Below are positions 34,998-43,794 of a DNA stretch of 64,000 bases, one piece after another (the first letter of the stretch is position 1; every line of letters starts with the position of its first letter). Made by a program: the position numbers and the translations under genes. The notes beneath the pieces are model-generated. The model saw only the letters and a list, made by a program, of their open reading frames with translations, was not told where the DNA came from and searched no databases. Source of the stretch: Streptomyces roseochromogenus subsp. oscitans DS 12.976 (GTDB taxonomy: Bacteria; Actinomycetota; Actinomycetes; Streptomycetales; Streptomycetaceae); contig NZ_CM002285.1 of assembly GCF_000497445.1 (NCBI RefSeq), positions 3,959,447 to 4,023,446 of the forward strand, written 5' to 3'.

Positions 34998-36050
34998 TCA
35001 GATTCCGCCCGAGGCGGTGGGGGCGGCCTCCTGCGCGCCTTGCGTGAGACCGCTGGCGGTCAGCTGTGCGGCGTTGTCGTTCAGCAGTTGGCGGGTGCGC
35101 CGCACCAGAGCTTCCCGGACCGTCTCCGGCGCGAGGACCCGCAGGGGTGTCCCCAGGCCCAGGAGATAGCGGGCCAGGCCGTCCGGGTCGGGGCCGCCGA
35201 TGTCGATGATCGTCGCGTCGGAGCCATCGGGTCCGTCGGGGCCGTCGGGGCGGTGGGTGCCGACCGTGGCAGGGACGAGGCGCAGGGCCTCCCGCAGAGG
35301 AAGCGGAACGCGGATGGTCGCGGTCAGCGGGTAGGGGCCGTTCGCGATGTTGCGGGAGACCAGCTGGGCCGGGTCGGGTGGGTCGGTCAGGTCCGCCGGG
35401 TGGCCGGTCGGCTGGAGGTGGTCGACGCGGTCGGCCCGGAAGGTGCGCCACTGTCCCCGGGCCACGTCCCGCGCGACGACGTACCAGCGCCGGCCGGTGT
35501 GGACGAGCCGGTACGGGTCGATGTCCCGGACCGTGCTCCGCCCCTCTCCATCGGTGTACGACAGCCGGACCCGCTCCCCGCGCCGGCAGGCGGTCGCCAG
35601 CTCCAGCAGCAGCCCGGGGCTGATCTGCGGCTTCTCGGCGCCCGGGAGTCGTACGAAGGCGTCGTCCAGCTCTCCCAGACGGCCCGCGATCCGCCGGGGC
35701 AGGACCTGGCGCAGCTTCAGCATCGCGGACAGGGCCGCCTGATCGCCGCCCAGCGCCGCCTCGCTCAGCCCCACCGCCACGGCCAGGGCCTCCTCGTCGT
35801 CGAGGATCAGCGGCGGTACCCGGGAGCCGGCGCGCAGGCGGTAGCCGCCCCAGGGGCCGGCCTCGGAGTCGACGGAGTAGCCGAGGTCACGGAGTCGGGC
35901 GACGTCCCGGCGGACCGTGCGGTCGGTGACCTCCATACGGCCGGCGAGTTCGGCGCAGGTCCAGGAGGGGCGGGAGGAGAGCAGGGAGAGGAGGCGGAGA
36001 AGGCGGGCGGAGGAGCTGAGCACGTTCAGGAGTTTTCCATACGAGCTCAT
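34998..36050 (-). CDS. WYL-domain HTH transcriptional regulator
   Basis: A 350-residue regulator (from ATG 36050). The N-terminal winged helix (LLSLLSSRPSWTCAELAGRM, recognition helix VTDRTVRRDVARL) is of the DeoR-like HTH_11 type. It is followed by a WYL domain (about residues 150-220, including RWYVVARDVARGQWRTFRAD) and a C-terminal WCX extension. WYL domains bind nucleic acid or nucleotide ligands. It is divergent from the VOC gene that starts 45 bases away, the usual arrangement in Streptomyces, so that gene is the probable target. A GTG at 36077 is another possible start. Confidence 0.88.
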   Translation of the reverse strand: MSSYGKLLNVLSSSARLLRLLSLLSSRPSWTCAELAGRMEVTDRTVRRDVARLRDLGYSVDSEAGPWGGYRLRAGSRVPPLILDDEEALAVAVGLSEAALGGDQAALSAMLKLRQVLPRRIAGRLGELDDAFVRLPGAEKPQISPGLLLELATACRRGERVRLSYTDGEGRSTVRDIDPYRLVHTGRRWYVVARDVARGQWRTFRADRVDHLQPTGHPADLTDPPDPAQLVSRNIANGPYPLTATIRVPLPLREALRLVPATVGTHRPDGPDGPDGSDATIIDIGGPDPDGLARYLLGLGTPLRVLAPETVREALVRRTRQLLNDNAAQLTASGLTQGAQEAAPTASGGI

Positions 36051-36094
36051 AACCAGGACCGAAACTGTCCGGGTCACGGCATAGCGTTCCTTCC

Positions 36095-36481
36095 ATGACC
36101 ACGGACACCACCACCGCGCCCGCGTTCCGCTACGCCGCCGTCACCTTCGACTGCGCCGACCCCGCCGAAATGGCCCGCTTCTACGGCGAGTTGCTCGGCA
36201 TGTCCGCCCTCTACTCCACCGACGACTTCGTCCTGCTCGGCAAGGAGGGCGCGACCGGCCTCGGCTTCAACCGCCTCGCCGACTACCGCCCGCCCACCTG
36301 GCCGGACCCCACGCAGGAGAAGCAGGCGCACATCGAACTGGGCGTGGACGACCTGGACATCGCCGAGAAGCGGCTGCTGGAGCTGGGTGCCAGTAAGCCG
36401 GAGTTCCAGCCGGACGGGGAGCGGTGGCGGGTACTGCTGGATCCTGCCGGGCACCCGTTCTGCATCACGACCCTGGTCTGA
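36095..36481 (+). CDS. VOC-superfamily (glyoxalase-like) protein
   Basis: A 128-residue protein with one vicinal-oxygen-chelate domain: YAAVTFDCADPAEMARFYGE at the N-terminus and HIELGVDDLDIAEKRLLELG in the second beta-alpha-beta unit, ending HPFCITTLV. Candidate metal ligands are a His in the second unit and Glu/His near the C-terminus. Members include glyoxalases, dioxygenases and antibiotic-binding proteins, so the substrate is open. It is divergent from the WYL regulator, which probably controls it. Confidence 0.85.
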   Translation: MTTDTTTAPAFRYAAVTFDCADPAEMARFYGELLGMSALYSTDDFVLLGKEGATGLGFNRLADYRPPTWPDPTQEKQAHIELGVDDLDIAEKRLLELGASKPEFQPDGERWRVLLDPAGHPFCITTLV

Positions 36482-36547
36482 CCTGGTCCGACCGCACCCG
36501 GCTATACACTCCCAGCGGGGTTCACCTTCTCTGGGGGGACGGTCGCC

Positions 36548-37210
36548 ATGGGCACCGAGATCTACTTCAGCAACAACTACCGTGACCTGTGCATAGAGCA
36601 CGGTACGGGGGCGGGTTTCCAGTTCGAGTTCAACTGCTCGCGCTGCTGGGACACCTGGCGTTCGCCGTTCGAGCCGTTCCGGGCCGGGCAGGTGGCCGGG
36701 TGGCTGTCCCGGGGCGTGAACGCGGCGTGGTCGCTCATCGGCGGCAGCGCCACGCAGGGCGTGACCAACGCCGCGGACGGGCTGGCCGGGGCGAGCTTCG
36801 GCAGCCAGCGGGACGCGGCGTTCACCCGCGCGATCGAGAACGCGCGGAGCCACTTCAACCGCTGCCCTCGCTGCACCAGTTATGTCTGCGCCCGCTGCTG
36901 GAACGCGGGGCAGGGGCTGTGCCTGAACTGCTCTCCGGACACCGCGGCGGAGGCGCAGGCGGCGCAGCAGCGGGGGCTGAACGACATGGTCGCCCAGCGG
37001 GCGTACGACGCCGGCCAGCAGCAGGGCGCCGGGTACGACGTCACGAGCCCGCGCCAGCTGGTCTGCCCCAACTGCCGTACGGAGACGCGGGGCGGCGCGT
37101 TCTGCCATGGCTGCGGCCACCGTCTCGCACAGACCACGAACTGCGCGTCCTGCCACGCCGCCCTCCCGGACGACGCCGCCTTCTGCCCGTCCTGCGGCAC
37201 CAGGCGCTGA
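36548..37210 (+). CDS. Multi-zinc-ribbon protein, unknown function
   Basis: A 220-residue soluble protein with repeated Cys pairs: NCSRCWDTW (residue about 30), CPRCTSYVCARCWNAGQG and CLNCSP (about 108-130), CPNCRTETRGGAFCHGCG (about 174-190) and NCASCHAAL plus FCPSCGTRR (about 201-220). These form four or five zinc ribbons. The middle (about 55-95) is a helical Ala/Gly-rich segment. No enzymatic domain is visible. Such double-zinc-ribbon proteins often act as scaffolds or nucleic-acid binders. ATG at 36548 follows GGGGGGAC. No functional neighbours are apparent. Confidence 0.75.
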   Translation: MGTEIYFSNNYRDLCIEHGTGAGFQFEFNCSRCWDTWRSPFEPFRAGQVAGWLSRGVNAAWSLIGGSATQGVTNAADGLAGASFGSQRDAAFTRAIENARSHFNRCPRCTSYVCARCWNAGQGLCLNCSPDTAAEAQAAQQRGLNDMVAQRAYDAGQQQGAGYDVTSPRQLVCPNCRTETRGGAFCHGCGHRLAQTTNCASCHAALPDDAAFCPSCGTRR

Positions 37211-37231
37211 CGGCGGGGCCCGGGGAAGGGC

Positions 37232-37440
37232 CTACGGCAGGGCGAACTCGCACCACACCGCCTTGCCCGGGGCCCGCTCCCCGACGCCTCACTTGTCGGC
37301 CGGCGCCGAGACCGGCACCAGTCCGCGTCCGCCCTCGCCTTCGTCCGGGGCGTCCATGACTTCGGGAGCACCGGTTCCGCTGTCGTGCACCTCGTGAGGC
37401 CCCCACAGCCGCAAGCCGCCGACGGCGGGTCCGCGCCACC
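37232..37440 (-). pseudogene. Remnant of a HATPase (anti-sigma-like) gene with an in-frame TGA
   Basis: The minus strand encodes the typical C-terminus of a Streptomyces HATPase regulator: GGRGL in the G-box, then ADK-stop-GVGERAPGKAVWCEFALP, ending at TAG. The stop (TGA at 37289-37291) stands where homologs have Trp (ADRWGV), so a TGG-to-TGA change is likely. The N-terminal half with the N-box is not recoverable upstream. It is therefore a truncated relic. It lies between the zinc-ribbon gene and the membrane glycosyltransferase. Confidence 0.6.
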
Positions 37441-37505
37441 AGGGCCACCCGCACCCGCCCACCGCCCGCGAGCCGCCGGCCCCACCCGGCGTGCAGGCGA
37501 GGCGG

Positions 37506-38657
37506 TCAGCTTCTGATGAGGTCGCCGTCGACAGGCTCGCGGCGTGACGGTCGGCCCCGTCTGCCGCGAGGCGCCCGCTGCGGCCAGAGCAGGACGTACG
37601 CCGCCGATCCGATGCAGAAGGCCAGCCGGATGAGGCCCCGGGTGGCGTCCGAGGGGATCACGAGGGCGCTGCCGTAGAGGGAGATGAGGGCGATCCAGCT
37701 GACCCAGGGGACCAGGCGGCGCTGGCCGATGGAGTCCCAGAGGAGCGTGCCGAGGAGCACCGAGGCGTTGTAGTACGTGTACACGCTGGGGTCCAGCATG
37801 ATGCGCGCGTCGGCCGCCAGGAAGACCACCGCCGGCCAGCGGTTGCGGCGTACCGCCAGCGCGCCCAGGGCCAGGCCGAGGGCCATCTGGGCGGGGCGGT
37901 CCCACGGTGGTGTCGCGGGGTCGTTCACTCCGAACCAGCGCAGCGAGGACGCCGGCTGGTTGGGGATGGTGAAGCGGGCCGCCTGCAGGGTGTCCAGGTG
38001 GGTCAGGTAGAAGGGCAGCCAGGCCACCGCCACCAGGCCGAAGGCCCAGGCCGCCGAGCGCAGCCGGGCCGGACGGGGTACGGCGAGAAGGAGGGGCAGG
38101 AAGCCCACGGCCCAGGGTTTGGAGTCGACCGCCAGGGCCAGGAAGACGCCCACCGCTGTCGCGTTGCCACGGACCAGCGCGCGGACGGCGAGCGTGGTGA
38201 AGAAGAGGGCGAGGACGTCGTCGAGGTGGGCGAAGCGGACCGAGACCTCGACCCACATGGGTATGAAGGCGGCTCCGGCGATCAGGACGCGCTGTTGCAG
38301 GCGTTTGTGGTTGAGGCCGGTGCCCCGGTTGTAGTCGGCGGCGGCGCGGCCGATCAGGACCAGCATGTACAGGCCAAGGCCGGACATGAACGCGTCAGCG
38401 AGTTTCTCACCGACGGCGGCGGGGAACGGCGCGAAGAGTCCGGCGACTATGAAGCTGACGGGACCGATCTGCAGGTCGGGGTGGTTGGCGTAGAGGGCCA
38501 GGCCGCCGCCGGACGCCTGGCCGAAGAGCAGTTGCTCGCCGGTTCTCAGATAGTGCCAGGAAATGGCGCCATGGCGTTCGGCCACGAAGAACCAGATGGC
38601 CGTCCACAGGGTGAGCAGCACGATGTGCCACCGCACCGGGTAACGCCCGTTCAGCAC
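37506..38657 (-). CDS. Polytopic membrane protein, GT87/mannosyltransferase-like
   Basis: A 383-residue protein with about nine to ten hydrophobic helices. The N-terminal region (WHIVLLTLWTAIWFFVAERH) leads into an extracytoplasmic loop. FAHLDDVLALFF contains an acidic pair (Asp-Asp) typical of the DxD-like site of C-type glycosyltransferases using polyprenyl-phosphate sugars (DUF2029/GT87-like). GTG 38657 was chosen for GGAAGGACGG directly upstream. It probably glycosylates cell-envelope molecules. Substrate and specificity unknown. No neighbour gives a hint. Confidence 0.7.
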   Translation of the reverse strand: MLNGRYPVRWHIVLLTLWTAIWFFVAERHGAISWHYLRTGEQLLFGQASGGGLALYANHPDLQIGPVSFIVAGLFAPFPAAVGEKLADAFMSGLGLYMLVLIGRAAADYNRGTGLNHKRLQQRVLIAGAAFIPMWVEVSVRFAHLDDVLALFFTTLAVRALVRGNATAVGVFLALAVDSKPWAVGFLPLLLAVPRPARLRSAAWAFGLVAVAWLPFYLTHLDTLQAARFTIPNQPASSLRWFGVNDPATPPWDRPAQMALGLALGALAVRRNRWPAVVFLAADARIMLDPSVYTYYNASVLLGTLLWDSIGQRRLVPWVSWIALISLYGSALVIPSDATRGLIRLAFCIGSAAYVLLWPQRAPRGRRGRPSRREPVDGDLIRS

Positions 38658-38798
38658 GTTCCGTCCTTCCCACACCCGTCAACCACCGTCACCCGCCCCC
38701 ATCACAGCATCATCTGGTAAGAGCGGGTTCGGCGGGTGCCGGTTCATCGGGGCGGCGGGCCAACGGCGTTGTCAGTGGCGGCCTCTACAGTCACGGTC

Positions 38799-39611
38799 AT
38801 GGCGACTCTTCCCAACCCGCTGCCCAAGCTGGCCACCGACCCCAGCGGCCGTTCCCTGGGGCTTCAGCTGCCACCCGGCAGACTGGTCGATCTGACGGAC
38901 GACGGCCCCTGGCACGAGCCTCTGCTGTGGCACGCGGAGAAGCCTGCCGCGCCGGGCACCTGGAAGGCGCTGGGGGTTCCTGCGGCGCGCGCCGGTCTGC
39001 TGCCGGTGCTCGTGGAGGCGGGAGGCGGCCAGGGCGGGCCCGCGGAGTGGGAGCTGATGCCCCGGCTGATGTCTTACCCGGGCGATCATGACGCCGAGGA
39101 CGTCCTCGCCGAGTACTGGGAGGACTGGACGGAGGAGGGCTGGGGCGAGGAGGTCGAGCCGTTCGGGGCCGCGTGGCCGGGACTCGCGCCCGCACTCACC
39201 CCGACGGCCGGTGCCGACACCCGCGCGGCCCAGGTGGCCGACTCGCTCACGGACGCCCCGCCCCAGTGGTTCCGGGAGGCGCGCCTCGCCCTGGTCCCGG
39301 CCCGCCGGTCCGCCGACATACCCGCGGCGATCGGCTGGTCCGGTCCGCTGAACCACGACAGTGACGTGGCCCGGCTGTGCGCCGTCCTCCGCTCATGGGA
39401 GGACCGCTTCGGCATACGGGTGGTGGGGCTCGGCTTCGACACCCTGGTGGTGTCCGTCGCGGCCCCGCCCGCCACGCTCGCCGACGCGGAGGCCCTGGCC
39501 GCCGAACACTTCGCCTTCTGCCCGGACAACATCACCCAGGGCAGCGCGAGCCTGCGGGCCTACGCCAAGAGCCTGATCGGCGTCCCCACCTGGACCTTCT
39601 GGTGGGACTGA
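38799..39611 (+). CDS. DUF4253-domain protein
   Basis: A 270-residue soluble protein. The C-terminal domain contains ARLALVPARRSADIPAAIGW, NHDSDVARLCAVLRSWEDRF and DTLVVSVAAPP, and ends AEHFAFCPDNITQG with YAKSLIGVPTWTFWWD, the conserved ending of DUF4253 proteins. The N-terminal part is acidic and Trp-rich. ATG 38799. Function unknown; this domain is common in Streptomyces and is sometimes found among immunity or toxin-related genes, but no partner is visible here. Confidence 0.8.
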   Translation: MATLPNPLPKLATDPSGRSLGLQLPPGRLVDLTDDGPWHEPLLWHAEKPAAPGTWKALGVPAARAGLLPVLVEAGGGQGGPAEWELMPRLMSYPGDHDAEDVLAEYWEDWTEEGWGEEVEPFGAAWPGLAPALTPTAGADTRAAQVADSLTDAPPQWFREARLALVPARRSADIPAAIGWSGPLNHDSDVARLCAVLRSWEDRFGIRVVGLGFDTLVVSVAAPPATLADAEALAAEHFAFCPDNITQGSASLRAYAKSLIGVPTWTFWWD

Positions 39612-39887
39612 CCCGTCCCTCCCGGCGGAGCTGAGCCATCCCTCCCGGTCGGGCCGAGCCGTCCCTCTCGGTGCGGCCGGCCCGCTCCGGCGCTCAGCCC
39701 CCGAGCCCCCGCCCCAGCCTGCACGGCCCCTCCGTGATCTCCTCCGGTGCCTGGGTGGCGAAGCACAGGCGGGGAGCGGAGCGCTCGGGCCCGTCCGCCT
39801 CGCAGCTGGACGCTCCCCCATCGCCCCCGCTCACCTGCGCCGATCAGGCACCGTCGCTTTCCCGTGCCCTGAGCCGCCGGACAGGCC
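39612..39887. other. Intergenic region with degenerate direct repeats
   Basis: No gene is supported. The first 70 bases hold three imperfect copies of a CCGTCCCTCCCGG-type unit (about 39614-39680). The remainder shows no coding pattern that I trust and no clear hairpin terminator for hemB or the DUF4253 gene. Confidence 0.4.
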
Positions 39888-40880
39888 CTAGCGGAGCTTC
39901 TGCGCGACCTCCGTCGCCCAGTACGTGAGGATGTTCCGTGCCCCGGCCCGCTTGATACCCGTCAGGGTCTCGAAGATGGCCCGGTCCCGGTCGACCCAGC
40001 CCTTCTCGGCGGCGGCCTCGATCATCGAGTACTCGCCGGAGATCTGGTAGGCGGCGACGGGCACGTCCACGGCGTCCGCGACCCGGGCGAGGATGTCGAG
40101 GTACGGCCCGGCCGGCTTGACCATGACCATGTCCGCGCCCTCCTCCAGGTCCAGGGCCAACTCCCGCAGGGATTCACGCCAGTTGGCGGGGTCCTGCTGG
40201 TAGGTCTTGCGGTCGCCCTGGAGCGAGGAGGCGACGGCCTCGCGGAAGGGGCCGTAGAAGGCGGAGGAGTACTTGGCGGTGTAGGCGAGGATCGCCACGT
40301 CCTCGCGCCCGATCTGGTCGAGCGCGTCGCGGATGACGCCGATCTGGCCGTCCATCATCCCGCTGGGGCCCACGACATGGGCTCCGGCGTCGGCCTGCAC
40401 CTGGGCCATCTCGGCGTACCGCTCCAGGGTCGCGTCGTTGTCGACGCGGCCCTCGGCGTCCAGCACCCCGCAGTGCCCGTGGTCGACGGTCTCGTCCAGG
40501 CACAGGTCGGACATGACGAGCAGGTCGTCGCCGACCTCGGCGCGCACGTCCCGGATGGCGACCTGGAGAATCCCGTCCGGGTCGGTGCCCGGGGTCCCGA
40601 GTGCGTCCTTCTTGCCCTCCTCCGGCACGCCGAACAGCATGATGCCGGAGATACCGGCCTGCACGGCCTCCTGCGCGGCCTTCTTCAGGCTGTCGCGGGT
40701 GTGCTGGACGACACCGGGCATGGCGGCGATCGGCACGGGCTCGCTCACGCCCTCCCGGACGAACGCCGGGAGGATGAAGTCGGCCGGGTGCAGTCGCGTC
40801 TCGGCGACCATGCGGCGCATGACGGGCGAGGTCCGCAGCCGCCGGGGACGGGTACCGGGAAACGATCCGTACTTCGTCAT
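39888..40880 (-). CDS. hemB: Delta-aminolevulinic acid dehydratase (porphobilinogen synthase)
   Basis: A 330-residue HemB. It condenses two 5-aminolevulinate molecules into porphobilinogen. The two active-site lysines are visible in [16 protein letters not shown] and [13 protein letters not shown]. The metal-binding region reads [16 protein letters not shown], with Asp in place of the Cys used by zinc-dependent enzymes, so a Mg-type enzyme is expected. ATG 40880 gives the family N-terminus ([16 protein letters not shown]); a longer frame upstream is noise. It lies about 5.8 kb from hemD, separated by an accessory block. Confidence 0.95.
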   Translation of the reverse strand: MTKYGSFPGTRPRRLRTSPVMRRMVAETRLHPADFILPAFVREGVSEPVPIAAMPGVVQHTRDSLKKAAQEAVQAGISGIMLFGVPEEGKKDALGTPGTDPDGILQVAIRDVRAEVGDDLLVMSDLCLDETVDHGHCGVLDAEGRVDNDATLERYAEMAQVQADAGAHVVGPSGMMDGQIGVIRDALDQIGREDVAILAYTAKYSSAFYGPFREAVASSLQGDRKTYQQDPANWRESLRELALDLEEGADMVMVKPAGPYLDILARVADAVDVPVAAYQISGEYSMIEAAAEKGWVDRDRAIFETLTGIKRAGARNILTYWATEVAQKLR

Positions 40881-41090
40881 GCCCTCTACGCTACGCCCGC
40901 CCGGCCCGCGCCTTTGCCGACGCCCTGTCGGCCCGATGGGGGCACAGCGGCACCTCCATAGAAAGTTTTTGCGCTCTCCTGGCCGTCCCTGGATCCGCAC
41001 GACTCCCCATCGTTCTACGCGCGTGGTGTCATGCACGCGCCACCTCCCACGGCGCCCATCCCCACCACGCATCCCCACCAGGAGTCACGC

Positions 41091-42083
41091 ATGCTGCGGA
41101 AGGTCCTCACCCGTGCGGCCGTCGCCCTCGCCGCCACCGCCGCCGTCGTCACCACCGCCGTCCCCGCGAACGCGGCGAGCTACTCGGCGTTCGCCTTCTC
41201 CCAGACGGGCGGCCAGCCCACGATCTACGACTTCATCAACTCGGCCACCAGCACACTCGACATGACCATGTACGAGCTGGAGGACACCACGGCCGTCAAC
41301 GACCTCATAGCCCTGAAGAACAAGGGCGTCACGGTCCGCGTCATCCTCGACCGCCAGCACAAGACCGCCAACAACTCGGCGTACACGTCCCTGACGAACG
41401 CGGGCATAGGCGTGGTCTGGTCGTCCTCCGCCTACGTCTACACCCACCAGAAGACGATCACGGTCGACGGCACCAAGTCCCTGATCCTGACCGGCAATCT
41501 GACCTCGCAGTACTACACGACCGGCCGCGACTACGGCGTCTTCACCGACGACACGAGGGATGTGACGGCGATAGAGAAGGTCTTCAACGCCGACTACACG
41601 GCGACGTCCGTCACCCCCACCGACGGCGACCACCTCCTGTGGTCCCCCACCGACTCGCGCAGCCGCCTGGTGTCCTTCATCAACTCCGCGACCACGACGC
41701 TGGACGTGGAGGAGCTGGAGTTCAGCGACAGCACGGTGGTCAACGCGATCGTGGCCCGTGCCGAGGCCGGCGTGCAGGTCCGGGTCGTCCTGGAGAACCC
41801 CTCCAGCTACTCCAGCGAGGTCTCCGAGATCGAGGCCGCCGGCGGCACGGTCGTCGGTTACTCCGACCCGAACGGCTTCTACATCCACGCCAAGGCGATG
41901 GTCGCCGACTACGGCCTGTCCACCCAGGAGGTCGAGGCCGGCTCCATGAACATCAGCAGCAACTCCCTGAGCAACAACAGGGAGTTGGGCATCATCCTGA
42001 CCGGCACGGGCGTGGCCCAGCCGGTGGCGAGCACGATCGAGACGACGTTCGACAGCGACTACGCGGGCGGTACGGCGGCGTAG
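41091..42083 (+). CDS. Secreted phospholipase D-like protein (two HKD motifs)
   Basis: A 330-residue protein with a Sec signal peptide (MLRKVLTRAAVALAATAAVV, cleavage after ANA). Two HxK(x4)D motifs, HQKTITVD (about residue 119) and HAKAMVAD (about 268), form the PLD catalytic pair; each is followed by a Ser/Asn/Gly segment (LTGNLTSQYY and EAGSMNISSNSLSNNREL). Bacterial enzymes of this size include secreted phospholipases and Nuc-type nucleases, so either lipid or DNA may be cleaved. ATG 41091 follows AGGAGTCAC. A perfect hairpin follows the gene. Confidence 0.88.
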   Translation: MLRKVLTRAAVALAATAAVVTTAVPANAASYSAFAFSQTGGQPTIYDFINSATSTLDMTMYELEDTTAVNDLIALKNKGVTVRVILDRQHKTANNSAYTSLTNAGIGVVWSSSAYVYTHQKTITVDGTKSLILTGNLTSQYYTTGRDYGVFTDDTRDVTAIEKVFNADYTATSVTPTDGDHLLWSPTDSRSRLVSFINSATTTLDVEELEFSDSTVVNAIVARAEAGVQVRVVLENPSSYSSEVSEIEAAGGTVVGYSDPNGFYIHAKAMVADYGLSTQEVEAGSMNISSNSLSNNRELGIILTGTGVAQPVASTIETTFDSDYAGGTAA

Positions 42084-42092
42084 CCGTGGAAC

Positions 42093-42125
42093 GGTCGAGC
42101 GGGCGGCTCCACCGCCCGCTCGACC
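42093..42125. terminator. Hairpin terminator after the phospholipase D-like gene
   Basis: GGTCGAGCGGGCGG pairs perfectly over 14 bases with CCGCCCGCTCGACC around CTCCA. It lies between the convergent PLD-like and PRTase genes. Confidence 0.85.
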
Positions 42126-42139
42126 TCGCGCAGCCCTGG

Positions 42140-42825
42140 TCAGGAGTGCTCAGCCGTGTTGCCGTAGTCGACGTTGAGGTGGCGACCGAGAACCACGACA
42201 GCCACACTGTCGGCACCGGCCGCTTTCAGCGCGGCTGCTGCGGACTGCGCGTGGTTGCCGGTTGCCCAGTGTCATCGATGAGCAGGACGTTTTCGCCCCG
42301 GAGTGCCGCTGACGCATAGCGCCTGGAAGAGGCCGCCCGGCCCAGGTGGACCGCCTCCGGTGTCGGGGCGAGCAGGTCGCGGTGGCGGCCCCGGGTGACC
42401 TCGGCCATTTCAGCGACCAAAGCACGCAGGGGATGTGTCGTACGCCCACTGGTGCTGGGCACCGTGGTCACGATGTCGAAGGAGGACACTGCGCAGTGAG
42501 CCCTGATGCACTTCTCGTGCATGGCTGGGAAACGCCACAGAACGGCCGCCAGCCCCATGCGGAAGTACTGCTGCTGAGGTCCCGCCGCATTCTTGTAGCG
42601 CCAGAGTTCGTTGGCGTACTGCTCGCCCTTGAGGGCCAGGCTGACAGGAACGACGGCGTCAGCCATTCCCGCTCCGAGAAGCTTGGCGGCCTCGTTGCAC
42701 CGCAGACAGGTTCGATACCCGACCTTGGCGGGACCTCGGCAGACCCAGCACACGCCCGGGCCGGGCAGCAGCGGGTGGACCAGGAAGTTGGCGTAGCGGG
42801 CGGATAGCCCGACGACGGTTGCCAC
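42140..42825 (-). pseudogene. Phosphoribosyltransferase (ComF/ShosT-like) with a frameshift in the PRPP loop
   Basis: The 5' frame gives an N-terminal zinc ribbon (CWVCRGPAKVGYRTCLRC) and a PRTase domain leading to the PRPP motif VLLIDD. After that the frame goes wrong. Restoring one missing base at about 42269-42272 yields VLLIDDTWATGNHAQSAAAA, then ADSVAVVVLGRHLNVDYGN to a stop at 42140. The frameshift falls exactly in the PRPP-binding loop and would inactivate the enzyme. The gene follows a DprA-like gene after 13 bases, as in ShosTA systems, where the PRTase is the toxin. Total restored length is about 228 residues. It could be sequencing error or a disarmed toxin. Confidence 0.75.
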
Positions 42826-42838
42826 GCTGGTCCGCCGG

Positions 42839-43723
42839 TCAGGTCCAGGTCAGCTCGCCCGTGGTGGGGACGAGGGAGTCGAGGTGGCGGAAGACGTCCT
42901 CCGGGCCGTCGATGACGGTCGTGTTGGGCCTGGTGGCGTACTCCCTCGCCCATTCATGGGACATCAGCGAGCGCATGAGGAACACCCGGCGGCCGTGCTC
43001 CAGCGCGAGTCGGGCCTGCATCCGGGCACCGCTGCGGTACGCGGCCTCGATCACGACGGTGGCCAGGCTGTAACCGCTCATCACCGCGTTGCGCATGGGG
43101 AAGGACGTCTTCGAGGGAGGGGCGTCCGGCCAGAACTGCGAGATCAGCAGCCCCTTTTCGGCGATCTCCCGCTGGAGTCGTGCATTCTGAGCCGGGTAGA
43201 CGTGGCGCAGACCGGTACCGATCACGGCGACGGTTCGGCCACCGGCGGCCAGAGCACTGCCATGCGCGGCGGTGTCGATGCCTGCCGCCAGCCCGCTGAC
43301 GACGGTGACACCGCGCTCGGCGAGACCACCCGCGATCGCACGGGCGTGGGCGACGCCCTCCGGAGTGGGCGTGCGGGTGCCGACGACAGCGACGCGCAGG
43401 TCGTCGTCGGCCGTCGTCCCCCGGAGGAAGAGGAGAGGGGGACGCTGATGGACCAGCCGCAGATAGAGCGGATAGTCATGGTCGAGGATCGTGACCAGCC
43501 GCATGCCCTCACGATCCCAGTCGGCGATCTCCGCCGCGACCTTCTCCAGATCGACAGAGGGCCCGGCGCCGAAGAGCGCTCCCTGTCCCGAGAGATCGAG
43601 TGAGTCTTCAAGAACATCCCGGGCGCTGCCGACCGTCTCCACCTGGTCGGTGACCTCGGACCACAGGCGATCACCGCGCCGCAGCAGGGCGACGAGAGCG
43701 GCTCGCTCCAGTTCCTGGTCCAT
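42839..43723 (-). CDS. DprA/Smf-like protein, candidate ShosA-type antitoxin
   Basis: A 294-residue protein with the DprA Rossmann/SLOG fold: RVAVVGTRTPTPEGVAHARA, VVSGLAAGIDTAAHGSALAA and GTGLRHVYPAQNARLQ are core motifs. The C-terminus has AYRSGARMQARLALEHGRRV and lacks the winged-helix tail of many DprAs. ATG 43723 was chosen; the extension upstream is unlikely. Standard DprA loads RecA in transformation and is normally beside topA/rsmB-type genes. Here the operon partner is a phosphoribosyltransferase, the arrangement of the ShosTA antiphage toxin-antitoxin system. A second DprA in an accessory block supports that reading. Confidence 0.85.
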   Translation of the reverse strand: MDQELERAALVALLRRGDRLWSEVTDQVETVGSARDVLEDSLDLSGQGALFGAGPSVDLEKVAAEIADWDREGMRLVTILDHDYPLYLRLVHQRPPLLFLRGTTADDDLRVAVVGTRTPTPEGVAHARAIAGGLAERGVTVVSGLAAGIDTAAHGSALAAGGRTVAVIGTGLRHVYPAQNARLQREIAEKGLLISQFWPDAPPSKTSFPMRNAVMSGYSLATVVIEAAYRSGARMQARLALEHGRRVFLMRSLMSHEWAREYATRPNTTVIDGPEDVFRHLDSLVPTTGELTWT

Positions 43724-43794
43724 GCGGCAAGTATAGGAACGGCTCCCCCTGTGGCGGGCGGCTTGCGCAGTGGCAACGGGCCGGTACAGCAGGC

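Noticed and set aside
39612-39690. CCGTCCCTCCCGG-type repeats as a CRISPR or regulatory array
   Set aside because: Only three degenerate, adjacent copies without spacers of constant length.
42839-43723. The DprA-like gene as the normal competence/housekeeping dprA
   Set aside because: Its partner is a phosphoribosyltransferase and its neighbours are accessory genes, so the housekeeping copy is presumably elsewhere. This is inferred, not proven.
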